Source: UBA6623 sp965217195 (GTDB taxonomy: Bacteria > Acidobacteriota > Terriglobia > Bryobacterales > UBA6623). From it: a stretch of DNA of 64,000 nucleotides. The notes beneath the pieces are model-generated. The model searched no databases, had not been told where the DNA came from, and worked only from the letters and a program-made list of their open reading frames with translations. Position 1 is the first letter of the stretch, and each line of letters opens with the position of its first letter. The translations under genes were made by a program, and so were the position numbers. Shown piece by piece: positions 7,703 to 16,658 of the stretch. The stretch spans positions 1,302,001 to 1,366,000 of the forward strand of contig CBDCHL010000003.1 in the NCBI GenBank assembly GCA_965217195.1. The letters are read 5' to 3'.

Positions 7703-10339
7703 ATGATCGGCCGACCCCCCCCTTGCGCCTCAACGTCCTTTCTGCGTCTGCTCACCCTCTTACTCATTGTCTCGGTGTCCCCGCTCGCGGCCGCCACAGC
7801 ACTGACTAATGGACACCCGATCTTTCTCAGCTTTCCCAGGATCGAGGAGGAGATGACCCTCCTCAACGGCGACGACAGCTTTACCATCTTTGTCCCCGAG
7901 GGAGCCACGAAACTGGTTGTGGAATTTTTGACATCTCCCGAGGCAGCCGTGGAGTTGGCCGTCGAACCCCTCCAAGACGTTGGATCGGACGGCTTGGGAA
8001 ACTTCCTCGCCGACTTCCGTGAAAAGCCCAATCCCCGAGGCGTAGCCCGCATCGAGGTCGACTTGGTGCAATTCCCAAAGCTCGTAGCCGGCACCTACTT
8101 CATTGCGTTTTATTTCAACAACATAACCGGCCCTATCCAGGGCCACCTCACGGCGACCGTCTCCGGCCCTCTAATCGAGCTTGTGCAACCGATTGCCGAG
8201 TCTACTTTCGACGAAGACCTCGATGGGTGGACCCGCAACGACACGCCGAGTCCGTACCCCGGGACCAACGTTGGCGACGATGCCTCGACCATTGAATTTG
8301 TCCCGACCGGCGGTAATACAGGGGGCGAAAACCCCGACGGTTATGCTCTGATCCGAGAAACCCGCGATCCGGCCAACGAGTGGTTTGTCGCGCCTGACAA
8401 GTTTCTTGTCGACTTTCTCGCCCTGAACGAACCCCGAATTACGTTTGACCTCACGCTGTTCACCGCTTTCAAAGACGGCAATTTCTTCGTGGAAGCGCGC
8501 CTGTTCGGCGAAGAGGGCTCTTGGCGCTGGATCGCTCCCATGGGACCACCTGACCCCGACGGCAACTGGGTGTCTTACTCGATCACCATGAAGGAGGAAA
8601 GCTGGCGGGTCTTTGAAGGCAATTTCATGGCTTTCGAGCAGGTCTTTTCCGATCCCAAACGGCTTGAAATCCGTGCCAGCTACACCGGGCTTGGCAACCA
8701 GACTGCTCTTGATAATGTCAGACTTTTTGCTCGCGGCGATATCGCGACTCCTGTCTTGTCCTCCATCACATCATTTTCGGCCGGTTTGGACGGCTGGACC
8801 CGCAACTATCCCGCTTCCGAGCAAACCGAACTCGGGACGGAAGGTGACAAGACCGCGCAGCTGATCTGGAATGAATTCGAAGGGAACCCGGAAGGCTTTG
8901 TACGCATTGTCGAAAACGGCGGTTCCGCGCCCGACGCTTTCGTCGTGCCCGACCTTTATTTGGGGAATTATCACGGCCTGGACTCCCCACGTCTGGAGTT
9001 CGACTATCGTCATAGCTCGCTTTCAGGCTCGACGAAACCGGTCGAGATCCTGCTGATCGGCATTGATACATCGTTTCATTGGACCGGCGTGCTGCCGGGA
9101 GACGTATGGAGTCGCCAGACGGCGTTCCTGGAAGAGAGCCAGTGGACCCGCGTCGAAGGCGACCGCTCCTTCTTCTCGACCCTCGGTTTCGTCAAGCGCA
9201 TTGAAATCAGCGCCGATTTGGCGGATGGGGCGGAGCTGAATTCGGTTGACAACTTTTCGCTCCTCACCGCCGACACGCCTCCGATCATTCAGAGCATCAG
9301 CGCTCTGCCCTCGACCCTCACATTTGCCGGTGTTGCGACCGGCCCCAATCCCGAAGGCGCGGAGTTGAATATTAGTGCGTCGAACGGCGAACTTCGCTGG
9401 GAAGCGACGGTCGAAGGTTCTCTCGCTGATCGTATTTCACTTTCCGCCGCGGAAGGCGACACACCGACCGAGGTCACCGTCCAATTCGACACGCAAGGCT
9501 TGCCGGCGAGCATTGGTGAAGTGGCGACGATCACCTTTACCGCTGTGGGCGTGACAACGGATACCGCGATTGTTCCGGTGACGCTCATTCTCGGCGATCA
9601 ACCCAACCCCACGCCGGTGATTTTCGACGACGGGATCGTGAATTCGGCGAGCTATACCCCCCATTTCGCGGGCGGTGTACTGGGGTCGATTTTCGGCGAG
9701 TCCCTTGGCGGGCCTCCGGAAGGCGCCTTGCCCTCCTTCATCGGACGCAACAATGACACGCTGCCGACACACATCAACGGAGTTCGTGTTCTGGTCTTCA
9801 CGCCGGAAGGATTGATGATCTCCGAGGCGCCCCTGACTTACCTCGGCGACAACCAGATCAACTTTCAACTGCCCTTCGCGGCCGCGGGCATGGGTCTGGT
9901 CAAGATCGCCGTTGACAACAGCGGCGCTCGTAGTGAAATGCAATCTATCCCGGTGACGAACGCCGCCCCCGGCATCTTTACCGACAACAGCGGCCGAGCC
10001 GTTGTGACCGATCAGAACGGAGATTTCATCACCCCGAACAACCCGGCCGATCGCAATACGATCGTCACTGTTTACATGACGGGCCAAGGGCCCGTCGCCC
10101 CAGCGCTGGCAAGCGGGCAAGCCGCCACAGCCATCCCGCTGATCCGCGCACCGCTGAGCGCGGGTGTCCAAATCGCGGGCCACGATGCCGAAATCCAGTT
10201 CCTCGGAATGACGCCGGGGCTGGTCGGCGTCTTGCAGCTCAATGTGCGTCCGAGTTTCTTTACCCCGAGCGGCGATCAGTCGCTGCTCGTCACCGTCGGC
10301 GGTCACGAATCAAACATCGCCACCATCGCGATGGAATAA
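7703..10339 (+). CDS. Secreted protein with Solibacter-type C-terminal domain (TIGR03437-like)
   Basis: 878 residues. A signal peptide (hydrophobic LRLLTLLLIVSVSPLAAATA) leads into two similar ~150-residue modules of laminin G/carbohydrate-binding type (DEDLDGWTRNDTPSPYPGT and SAGLDGWTRNYPASEQTELG begin them). A short Ig-like stretch follows. The last ~230 residues, from IVNSASYTPHFAGG through APLTYLGDNQINFQLPF and VYMTGQGPVAPALASG to LLVTVGGHESNIATIAME, match the domain named for Solibacter. The ATG at 7703 has GGAAG 7 bases upstream; a TTG at 7691 is less likely. Probably an extracellular adhesion or matrix protein; the ligand is unknown. Confidence 0.88.
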   Translation: MIGRPPPCASTSFLRLLTLLLIVSVSPLAAATALTNGHPIFLSFPRIEEEMTLLNGDDSFTIFVPEGATKLVVEFLTSPEAAVELAVEPLQDVGSDGLGNFLADFREKPNPRGVARIEVDLVQFPKLVAGTYFIAFYFNNITGPIQGHLTATVSGPLIELVQPIAESTFDEDLDGWTRNDTPSPYPGTNVGDDASTIEFVPTGGNTGGENPDGYALIRETRDPANEWFVAPDKFLVDFLALNEPRITFDLTLFTAFKDGNFFVEARLFGEEGSWRWIAPMGPPDPDGNWVSYSITMKEESWRVFEGNFMAFEQVFSDPKRLEIRASYTGLGNQTALDNVRLFARGDIATPVLSSITSFSAGLDGWTRNYPASEQTELGTEGDKTAQLIWNEFEGNPEGFVRIVENGGSAPDAFVVPDLYLGNYHGLDSPRLEFDYRHSSLSGSTKPVEILLIGIDTSFHWTGVLPGDVWSRQTAFLEESQWTRVEGDRSFFSTLGFVKRIEISADLADGAELNSVDNFSLLTADTPPIIQSISALPSTLTFAGVATGPNPEGAELNISASNGELRWEATVEGSLADRISLSAAEGDTPTEVTVQFDTQGLPASIGEVATITFTAVGVTTDTAIVPVTLILGDQPNPTPVIFDDGIVNSASYTPHFAGGVLGSIFGESLGGPPEGALPSFIGRNNDTLPTHINGVRVLVFTPEGLMISEAPLTYLGDNQINFQLPFAAAGMGLVKIAVDNSGARSEMQSIPVTNAAPGIFTDNSGRAVVTDQNGDFITPNNPADRNTIVTVYMTGQGPVAPALASGQAATAIPLIRAPLSAGVQIAGHDAEIQFLGMTPGLVGVLQLNVRPSFFTPSGDQSLLVTVGGHESNIATIAME

Positions 10340-10701
10340 GCCGCCCTCTTTCGAAAACCTGCGTTCTTCCGCTTCCCGGCTGAGGCCCTGCCCTCCACTT
10401 AGCGCAACTCCCGGTTGAGACAAGCACTCGTTTGTCGTCAATCCCGCACGCCAACCCATCGCCGGCAGCGTCACGCCGGTTCGCGGTTCAGATCGGCGAA
10501 CGTGCCGGCCGCCACGAGCTTCCTGCCAATCCGTGTGGCCCATTGGGATAAACCTCCCCCATTAGTACCGGCTACGAAATGTGGCCTGTGCGTCATGTGT
10601 TTCGTCTAGGACTTGCCCCAAACTGGCTCTATCAAGCGACGCGCCGGCGGCCGTGATGAATGGGTCGAACTTGAACCGGCGGGATTGCTCAAGGAGCCCC
10701 C
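10340..10701. other. Intergenic stretch without a recognised gene
   Basis: 362 bases between two plus-strand genes. I see no coding signal, RNA gene or repeat module. An AAGGAG ribosome site for the next gene lies at its 3' end. Confidence 0.5.
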
Positions 10702-11301
10702 ATGTTCGTCAAGTTCCTCTGCACACGGAAGTTCTTCCTTGGTTTCATCCTCGCCATGGGCATATCCCTGATGATGCCTGCTCCCGCGACCGCAGCCAAC
10801 CCCGGCGTCGCGACGGCGGCGCCGTTCGATTTCGATCGGGATCGCACCTACGAAGCCCCCGTGGTGCGCTATAGGCCCTACTTGTCGTCGAGGCCTATGC
10901 CGGACTCGCGAGAGCGCGGAAAGAAGCGCTGGAGGAAAGCTTGGATTGCCTCCTGGATCGCTTTCGCCGCCGTGAACCTACTCGACGCCCACTCTTCGCT
11001 GGGCCGACGTGAGCTGAATCCGCTGTTGCGCAATGCCGACGGGACTTTCAGCGGCCGCAAGGCCGCGCTCGTCAAGGTCGCGGCCGGCGGCGGCTTCTTC
11101 GCTTTCCAATGGTGGACACAGCGGCGCAATCCACAAGCGAATCACTACAAAGCTTTCACGATCACCAATAGCGCAATGGCGGTGGGGTTCGGGGCGGTAG
11201 CGATGCGGAATTACGGCAACGCCAAAGTGAGCGGGAGTTCCGGCCACGCCGGAGCGGTTGAATACCTGCGCAACCCGGCGGCTGTTGATTTACGGCCTTG
11301 A
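10702..11301 (+). CDS. Unknown exported or membrane protein
   Basis: 199 residues that I cannot assign. Visible features: a signal peptide or first membrane segment (FFLGFILAMGISLMM, ending PATAA), a basic linker (RERGKKRWRKAW) and three further hydrophobic segments (WIASWIAFAAVNLLDAHSS; KVAAGGGFFAFQWW; NSAMAVGFGAVAMRNY). The motif DAHSSLGRRELNPLLRNADG between the first two segments looks conserved, with acidic and Asn residues next to the membrane. The ATG at 10702 has AAGGAG 6 bases upstream. It faces cimA with a perfect hairpin between the two genes. Confidence 0.7.
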   Translation: MFVKFLCTRKFFLGFILAMGISLMMPAPATAANPGVATAAPFDFDRDRTYEAPVVRYRPYLSSRPMPDSRERGKKRWRKAWIASWIAFAAVNLLDAHSSLGRRELNPLLRNADGTFSGRKAALVKVAAGGGFFAFQWWTQRRNPQANHYKAFTITNSAMAVGFGAVAMRNYGNAKVSGSSGHAGAVEYLRNPAAVDLRP

Positions 11302-11335
11302 TTGGGGGACGCTGACGCAAAACTTCGATCGGGGC

Positions 11336-11358
11336 GAGACAAGCTGAGAGCTTGTCTC
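11336..11358. terminator. Perfect hairpin between convergent genes
   Basis: Ten-base arms GAGACAAGCT and AGCTTGTCTC around a 3-base loop, between the 3' ends of the gene at 10702 and cimA. There is no T-run, so if it terminates transcription it does so by stem strength alone; it would work in both directions. Confidence 0.45.
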
Positions 11359-11424
11359 AACAGTGGGCCGGGACAAACACGAGTGTTCGTCCTACCGGGG
11401 GCGGGCCGAGCGGCCGGCGGCTCG

Positions 11425-13035
11425 CTACACCCCCCAACAATAGTCTTCGACCGTCTTGTCGAGGCTCTTGTCGGTCTCCGCCAGCCGCAGCAACTCCAAA
11501 CGAATCGAGTCCACCAGAGCGTTCCAGCTGGCTTCGAGAACATCGTCAGAAACACCGACCGTAGTCCAAGAGGTCTTGTGGTCGCTCCACTCAACCAGAA
11601 CCCGCACCTTGGCGGCCGTGCCGCGATTCGGTTCGAGCACGCGGACCTTGTAGTCCTTCAAGCGAATGTCGGCGATTTGGGGATAGGTCTGTGACAAGCA
11701 CTGGCGCAAACACCCTGCCATCGCGTCGAAAGGCCCGGAAGAGTCCGCGGTCGCCGTATGCAGTCCGTCGCGCGCGCGAACCGTCATCTCCACCTTGCAT
11801 TCGGTGCGCCTGCCGTCCTTCTTCTCACTAACGAGCCTCATGTTCTCCAGCTCGAAGAAAAAGTGATCGGGTTGCAGCACTTCCCGTACCAGCAACTCAA
11901 AGCTGCCCTCGGCGGATTCCAACTCGTAGCCTTCATATTCGAGCTGCTTGATGCGATCGAGCAACTGTCGTCGCTTGGCGTCGTCAAGCAACTCTTCGAA
12001 GCCCTTTTCCTGGAGCTTGTAGAAGATGTTGCTGCGTCCCGAAAGGTCGCTGATCAGCACTCGCCGGCTATTGCCGACGCTTTCCGGCTCGATGTGCTCG
12101 TAGGTGGAGGCTTCCTTCAACACAGCGCTCACATGGATTCCGCCTTTATGCGCGAAGGCGCTGCGGCCGACGAAAGGCCGGTCGTTGGGAAGCGACAGGT
12201 TCGCCGTTTCACTGACGAAGTTCGCCACGCCGGTAAGAGACTCGACCTTCTCCTTCCCGACGGTCGTGTGGCCCAGCTTCAGCTCCAAAATCGGGATGAT
12301 CGAGCACAAGTTGGCATTGCCGCAGCGCTCGCCGTAGCCATTGATCGTTCCCTGGACGTGCGTCGCGCCCAACTCAACGGCCGTAACCGTGTTAGCGGCC
12401 CCCAAGTCGGAATCGTTGTGCGTATGAATGCCGACAACTCCGTCAAAGCGCTTCCGAACCTCGGCAAAGATTTCGCCCAGCCGATGCGGCAGCGTACCAC
12501 CATTCGTATCGCACAGAACCAGCGCGTCGGCGCCGGCTGTGTGAGCGGCTTCAAGCGTGCGCATCGCGAAGTCCGGACTCGCTTCGTAGCCGTCGAAGAA
12601 GTGCTCGGCGTCGTAGAGGACTTCGCGGTCGTGGGTCTTCAGATAAGCGACGGTTTCGGAAATCATCGCCAGATTCTGCTCTTCGTCGACCCTAAGGGCG
12701 TGGCGGGTGTGCAGCTCCCAACTCTTGCCGAAGATCGTGATGACCGGTGTCTCGGCTTCGAGTAACGCAATCACATTCGGGTCGTCCTCGACGCTGTTGC
12801 GCGTATAGCGCGTCGAGCCGAACGCAGCCAAGCGCGCGTGTTTTAGCTCCAGGTCCTTGGCCAGCCGAAAAAACTCTTTGTCACGCGGATTCGATCCCGG
12901 CCAACCTCCCTCGATGTAGTCAATCCCCAACTCGTCAAGCTTTTGCGCAATCTGGAGTTTGTCGTCGACAGAGAAAGAGACGTTCTCCCCCTGCGTGCCG
13001 TCCCGCAGCGTGGTGTCGTAGGTAAACACTCGCAT
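11425..13035 (-). CDS. cimA: (R)-citramalate synthase
   Basis: Condenses pyruvate and acetyl-CoA to citramalate, opening the threonine-independent route to isoleucine. 536 residues, the length of the long CimA type (TIGR00977-like). The N-terminal HMGL-like barrel shows YDTTLRDGTQGENVSFSV, the metal-binding HTHNDSDLGAANT and NGYGERCGNANL; the C-terminal third is the LeuA-type allosteric domain. It is the last gene of ilvB-ilvN-ilvC-cimA, 40 bases after ilvC, so the pathway's entry enzyme and shared enzymes are co-transcribed. 2-Isopropylmalate synthase is the main alternative, but the length and the EGGWPGSNPRD region fit CimA. Confidence 0.93.
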   Translation of the reverse strand: MRVFTYDTTLRDGTQGENVSFSVDDKLQIAQKLDELGIDYIEGGWPGSNPRDKEFFRLAKDLELKHARLAAFGSTRYTRNSVEDDPNVIALLEAETPVITIFGKSWELHTRHALRVDEEQNLAMISETVAYLKTHDREVLYDAEHFFDGYEASPDFAMRTLEAAHTAGADALVLCDTNGGTLPHRLGEIFAEVRKRFDGVVGIHTHNDSDLGAANTVTAVELGATHVQGTINGYGERCGNANLCSIIPILELKLGHTTVGKEKVESLTGVANFVSETANLSLPNDRPFVGRSAFAHKGGIHVSAVLKEASTYEHIEPESVGNSRRVLISDLSGRSNIFYKLQEKGFEELLDDAKRRQLLDRIKQLEYEGYELESAEGSFELLVREVLQPDHFFFELENMRLVSEKKDGRRTECKVEMTVRARDGLHTATADSSGPFDAMAGCLRQCLSQTYPQIADIRLKDYKVRVLEPNRGTAAKVRVLVEWSDHKTSWTTVGVSDDVLEASWNALVDSIRLELLRLAETDKSLDKTVEDYCWGV

Positions 13036-13075
13036 GACCTGATCCTTTGGGCCTTTCGGCCGGCAATAGGTTCGA

Positions 13076-14083
13076 CTAGTTCGACGCGCCCTTCTTCTTT
13101 AGGAAGGACATCATTTCGCGCAGGTTTCCGCCGACCTGTTCGACCAACTGATCTTGCTGCGCCTTGCGGGTGTCGAGAAACTTCTGCCTTCCGGCTTTGT
13201 TTTCAGCGATCCACTCTTTCGCGAACTGACCCGACTGTATTTCCGCAAGCACTGTCTTCATGTTTTTGCGGACGTGATCGTCGATCACTCGCGGGCCGCG
13301 CGAATAGTCGCCGTACTCGGCTGTGTCGCTGACCGAGTAACGCATGTAGCTGAGGCCGCCCTCATAAATCAAATCGACGATCAACTTCACCTCGTGCAGG
13401 CACTCGAAGTACGCGATCTCGGGCTGATATCCGGCTTCAACCAACGTTTCAAAACCGGCGCGAATCAGTTCCGCGGTTCCGCCGCACAGCACCGACTGCT
13501 CCCCGAACAAATCACTCTCGGTTTCTTCCTTGAACGTCGTCTCAATCACGCCCGCCTTCAAGCAACCGAGTGCCATGCCATACGCCAACGCCTGTTGCTT
13601 GGCTTTGCCCGACGGATCCTGATGAACGGCCAACAATCCCGGCACGCCGACGCCCTCAGTAAAAAGCTCGCGGACCCGATGACCCGGCGCCTTAGGCGCG
13701 ATCATCGACACGTCGACGTCCGCCGGCGCTTCGATTTGCCCGTAGTGAATATTGAACCCGTGGGCGAACATGATCGTATTGCCGGCCTCCAGCCCAGGCT
13801 CGATTTCGTTCTTGTAGAGATCGCCCTGAATGTGGTCGGAAACCAAAATCATGATTACGTCGGCGGCCTTGGAAGCGTCGGCAGTGGTCATCACCTTCAA
13901 TCCTTCGGCTTCGGCTTTGGGCCACGAGCGACTGCCCTCGTAGAGTCCTACGACGACATCGACGCCGTTGTCCTTGAGGTTGAGAGCATGGGCATGCCCC
14001 TGGCTGCCGTAACCGATAACGGCCACGGTCTTGTCCGCAAGATCATCGAGATCGGCGTCCTTTTCGTAGTAAATAGTTGCCAT
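13076..14083 (-). CDS. ilvC: Ketol-acid reductoisomerase
   Basis: Isomerises and reduces acetolactate or acetohydroxybutyrate with NAD(P)H, the second common step to valine, leucine and isoleucine. 335 residues, the short class I form. The Rossmann motif VAVIGYGSQGHAHALNLKDNG, the APKAPGH loop, and the Mg-binding acidic residues in DLFGEQSVLCGG and YFECLHEVKLIVDL are all present. The ATG at 14083 follows AGGAG at the right distance. It is third in the ilv operon; the 146 bases separating it from ilvN contain repeat module B. Confidence 0.97.
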   Translation of the reverse strand: MATIYYEKDADLDDLADKTVAVIGYGSQGHAHALNLKDNGVDVVVGLYEGSRSWPKAEAEGLKVMTTADASKAADVIMILVSDHIQGDLYKNEIEPGLEAGNTIMFAHGFNIHYGQIEAPADVDVSMIAPKAPGHRVRELFTEGVGVPGLLAVHQDPSGKAKQQALAYGMALGCLKAGVIETTFKEETESDLFGEQSVLCGGTAELIRAGFETLVEAGYQPEIAYFECLHEVKLIVDLIYEGGLSYMRYSVSDTAEYGDYSRGPRVIDDHVRKNMKTVLAEIQSGQFAKEWIAENKAGRQKFLDTRKAQQDQLVEQVGGNLREMMSFLKKKGASN

Positions 14084-14109
14084 CTATTGCTCCTGTTCTG
14101 TCTATCGTC

Positions 14110-14154
14110 GTGTCGCACGCTCTCAGCGTGCCGTGTCGCCGCTCATGGCGACAT
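14110..14154 (+). repeat. Double-hairpin repeat module B, copy 3, inside the ilv operon
   Basis: Between ilvN and ilvC. GCACGC/GCGTGC and TGTCGCC/GGCGACA stems match the copies at 2195 and 3945, while loop bases differ (GCTCAT for ACTCCT). In an mRNA running from ilvB to cimA it would form two adjoining hairpins. Confidence 0.75.
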
Positions 14155-14229
14155 CAAAAACTCTTCGACCAACAACCTTCACGGCATCTTATGAACGCCC
14201 GCGTTCCAAGATCGACTTCTCCGCAACGG

Positions 14230-14778
14230 CTAGGCCTTCAGCGCCTCCTTGGTATTGCCATTGCGGCCGGTAACCTCCATGAACGCTTCATGCGACTTCG
14301 TCATCGGCGACCGCGAAATCGCCATCGACCCGGATCGAATCATTTCGACCTCGCCATAGTTATGCAGCAGCGAGATCAGCGCATCGAGCTTCTCGCCGGC
14401 GCCGGTCACCTCGAGCGTGTACGACGAAGGCGACGCATCCACGACGCGGGCCCGGAAAATATCGGCTTCCTTGAGCAAAGCCGGGCGCATCTCGGGCGCA
14501 ACATCGATCTTGATCAGCGCAATCTCGCGGCATACGGATTGCGAGTCGGTCAAATCAACCGCCTGCACCACGTTGACGAGCCGCTTGATCTGCTTGATCA
14601 GCAGAGACTGCATCACCGGATCGACATCGACCACGATCGTCATGCTCGAGAGCGTCGGGTCGAGCGTCCGCGCCACGGTCAAACTCTCGATGTTGTACCC
14701 GCGCGCGGTCAATACTCCGGCCACCCGCATCAAAGCGCCGGGCTTGTTTTCCACAAGTAGGGATATCAGCTGATTCAT
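14230..14778 (-). CDS. ilvN: Acetolactate synthase small (regulatory) subunit
   Basis: Regulates the catalytic subunit and confers feedback control by valine. About 182 residues with an N-terminal ACT domain (LISLLVENKPGALMRVAGVL, then TARGYNIESLTVARTLDP) and a second regulatory domain. The ATG at 14778 is chosen over a TTG at 14784 because GGGAG stands about 8 bases upstream and the product begins MNQLISLLVENKPG, as in the family. It starts two bases after the ilvB stop codon, so translational coupling is likely. Confidence 0.95.
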   Translation of the reverse strand: MNQLISLLVENKPGALMRVAGVLTARGYNIESLTVARTLDPTLSSMTIVVDVDPVMQSLLIKQIKRLVNVVQAVDLTDSQSVCREIALIKIDVAPEMRPALLKEADIFRARVVDASPSSYTLEVTGAGEKLDALISLLHNYGEVEMIRSGSMAISRSPMTKSHEAFMEVTGRNGNTKEALKA

Positions 14779-14780
14779 GG

Positions 14781-16511
14781 TCAATCTCCCACCGTCACCG
14801 GCTTCGGCGGTTCGAGAATCATCTCATTGACCGCGCCGCCGGAGGGAATCATCGGGAAAACATTTTCCTCGGGCGTCACCTTCACATCGAGTAAGAAAGG
14901 CCCCGGCTCGGCCATGGCTTCCTCGAGGGCGCCGTCGAGATCGCCCGGCTTGTCCACCGTGCGTCCCTTGATGCCGAACGCCGCGCCGAGCAATTCGCAG
15001 TCCGGGAAGCAATCCAATTCAACCGCGCAGTAACGCTTGTTGTAGAAAAGCTCCTGCCACTGCCTCACCATCCCGAGAGTGCCGTTATTGAGAACAACTA
15101 TCTTCAAGGGCAGTTTGTTGCTCGCGATTGTCGCCAGCTCCGGCAAGCTCATCATGAACCCACCGTCACCCACCAGCGCGAACACCACTTTGTCCGGCCG
15201 ACCGAACTGTGCTCCGATCGCCGCCGGCAAGCCGAACCCCATCGCGCCCAGTCCGCCGGAAACCACCCACTGCCGCGGCCCGTTGAAACGCATATATTGC
15301 GCGGCCCACATCTGGTGCTGGCCGACATCGACGGACATGACGGCCTCGCCGCCTGAAATCGCGTCGATCTTTTGCACCAGTTGTTGCGGCTTGATTTCCT
15401 GCTCGGAGGCCTCGTAACCGTAGGGGTGCTCCCGCATCCAACCGGTTATCCTCTCTCGCCACGCGGCGCGGGAGACCTCGTTCTCCCCGCCTCTCTTGCC
15501 CTTGGTCTCCTTGAGTCGCGCGATCAGACGCCGCAGGACGTGCTTCACGTCGCCGACGATCGCGACATCGGGCTTGCGATTCTTGCCCATCTCCGCCGGG
15601 TCGATGTCGACATGCAACACGCGAGCATTGGGCGCAAAAGCGTCCGAACGGCCGGTGACGCGGTCATCGAACCTTACCCCAAGCGCGATCAGAGCATCAC
15701 ACTCGGTCACGCCCATGTTGGCTGCGTAGCTGCCATGCATGCCCAACATGCTGATGAAATTCGGGTGGTTGCTCGGAATGGCGCCCAAGCCCATCACCGT
15801 CAATGCCACTGGTGCATCGAGCGATTCCGCGAAATCCGCCAGTTCGGCGGAAGCGCCGGAAGCAATCACGCCGCCCCCGGCATAGACGTAAGGCCGCTCC
15901 GCCGTCCAAAGAAACTCGACCGCCGCGTCGACCTCATCGTCATCGGCGTCGAGCCGCAGCTCGTAACCGCGCATCTCCTCGATTTGCTCCGCCGGGCGGT
16001 ACTTGGCCTTGGCGAGCAGAACGTCCTTGGTCGTATCGACCAACACCGGCCCGGGCCGCCCCGACGACGCCACGTAGAAGGCTTCGTGAATGGTGTCGGC
16101 CAGCTCGTTGATATCCTTGACCAGATAGTTGTGCTTCGTCGCGCCTCGTGTGATGCCGAAGGTGTCGGCTTCTTGAAACGCGTCGCGCCCGATCAACTTG
16201 CTGGGGACTTGGCCGGTAATCGCGACGATCGGAATCGAGTCCATCAGGGCGTCCACCAGCCCCGTGGTCAGATTCGTCGCACCGGGACCGGAGGTGGCCA
16301 TGCACACCCCAACCTTGCCGGTCGTCCTTGCATACCCTTCGGCGGAAAAACTCGCATTCTCCTCGTGCCGCATCAAGACGTGTTTCAGCGGATGATCGTA
16401 AAGCACGTCGTAAATCGGCAGCGTTACGCCTCCCGGGTAGCCGAAGATTACCTCAACGCCTTCCCGCATCAAGCTTTCCAGTAAGATTTGCGCACCCGAC
16501 ATCAACGACAT
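14781..16511 (-). CDS. ilvB: Acetolactate synthase large (catalytic) subunit
   Basis: Thiamine-diphosphate enzyme that condenses two pyruvates, or pyruvate and 2-oxobutyrate. 576 residues. The catalytic Glu lies in VLMRHEENASFSAEGYAR, a slight variant of the usual RHEQ; the cofactor motif runs from VGDGGFMMSLPELATI to VLNNGTLGMVRQWQ. QVPSKLIGRDAFQEAD is the channel region. The ATG at 16511 has GGGAGAG upstream. It is first in the operon ilvB-ilvN-ilvC-cimA and is preceded by a leader with terminator and antiterminator pairings, described separately. Confidence 0.96.
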   Translation of the reverse strand: MSLMSGAQILLESLMREGVEVIFGYPGGVTLPIYDVLYDHPLKHVLMRHEENASFSAEGYARTTGKVGVCMATSGPGATNLTTGLVDALMDSIPIVAITGQVPSKLIGRDAFQEADTFGITRGATKHNYLVKDINELADTIHEAFYVASSGRPGPVLVDTTKDVLLAKAKYRPAEQIEEMRGYELRLDADDDEVDAAVEFLWTAERPYVYAGGGVIASGASAELADFAESLDAPVALTVMGLGAIPSNHPNFISMLGMHGSYAANMGVTECDALIALGVRFDDRVTGRSDAFAPNARVLHVDIDPAEMGKNRKPDVAIVGDVKHVLRRLIARLKETKGKRGGENEVSRAAWRERITGWMREHPYGYEASEQEIKPQQLVQKIDAISGGEAVMSVDVGQHQMWAAQYMRFNGPRQWVVSGGLGAMGFGLPAAIGAQFGRPDKVVFALVGDGGFMMSLPELATIASNKLPLKIVVLNNGTLGMVRQWQELFYNKRYCAVELDCFPDCELLGAAFGIKGRTVDKPGDLDGALEEAMAEPGPFLLDVKVTPEENVFPMIPSGGAVNEMILEPPKPVTVGD

Positions 16512-16572
16512 GATTTTCTCTCCCTACCGCGGACCGCGTGAGAAGGCAACAAGGTGTTCTTTCATCGCGGCC

Positions 16573-16622
16573 GAAAAACAAAAAGACCACACAACCGGTT
16601 GGCTCGCCCCGGTCAGTGGCCC
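16573..16622 (-). terminator. Rho-independent terminator in the ilvB leader
   Basis: On the minus strand GGCCAC..ACCGG pairs with CCGGT...GTGGTC (6 + 5 base pairs with a small internal loop and a 10-base hairpin loop), followed directly by TCTTTTTGTTTTT. It lies about 60 bases before the ilvB start codon, so it would stop transcription before the operon. Confidence 0.75.
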
Positions 16623-16658
16623 CCTGAATCCTTGTCTTCAGAAGCCCTTAACCGGGGC
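16606..16658 (-). promoter_or_regulatory. Antiterminator pairing of a predicted ilv attenuator
   Basis: GCCCCGGTTA (16658-16649) can pair over 10 bases (one G-U) with TGACCGGGGC (16615-16606), which includes the 5' arm of the terminator. The same upstream strand can instead fold locally as AGCCC/GGGCT. The two outcomes exclude each other, which is the logic of amino-acid attenuators. Confidence 0.65.

Noticed and set aside
9437..10306. Long minus-strand open frame (about 290 codons) opposite the secreted protein gene
   Set aside because: Charge-rich composition without domains, fully overlapped by a gene with a clear C-terminal domain; a GC-rich shadow frame.
15372..16484. 370-codon plus-strand open frame opposite ilvB
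   Set aside because: Antisense shadow of a well-conserved enzyme gene.
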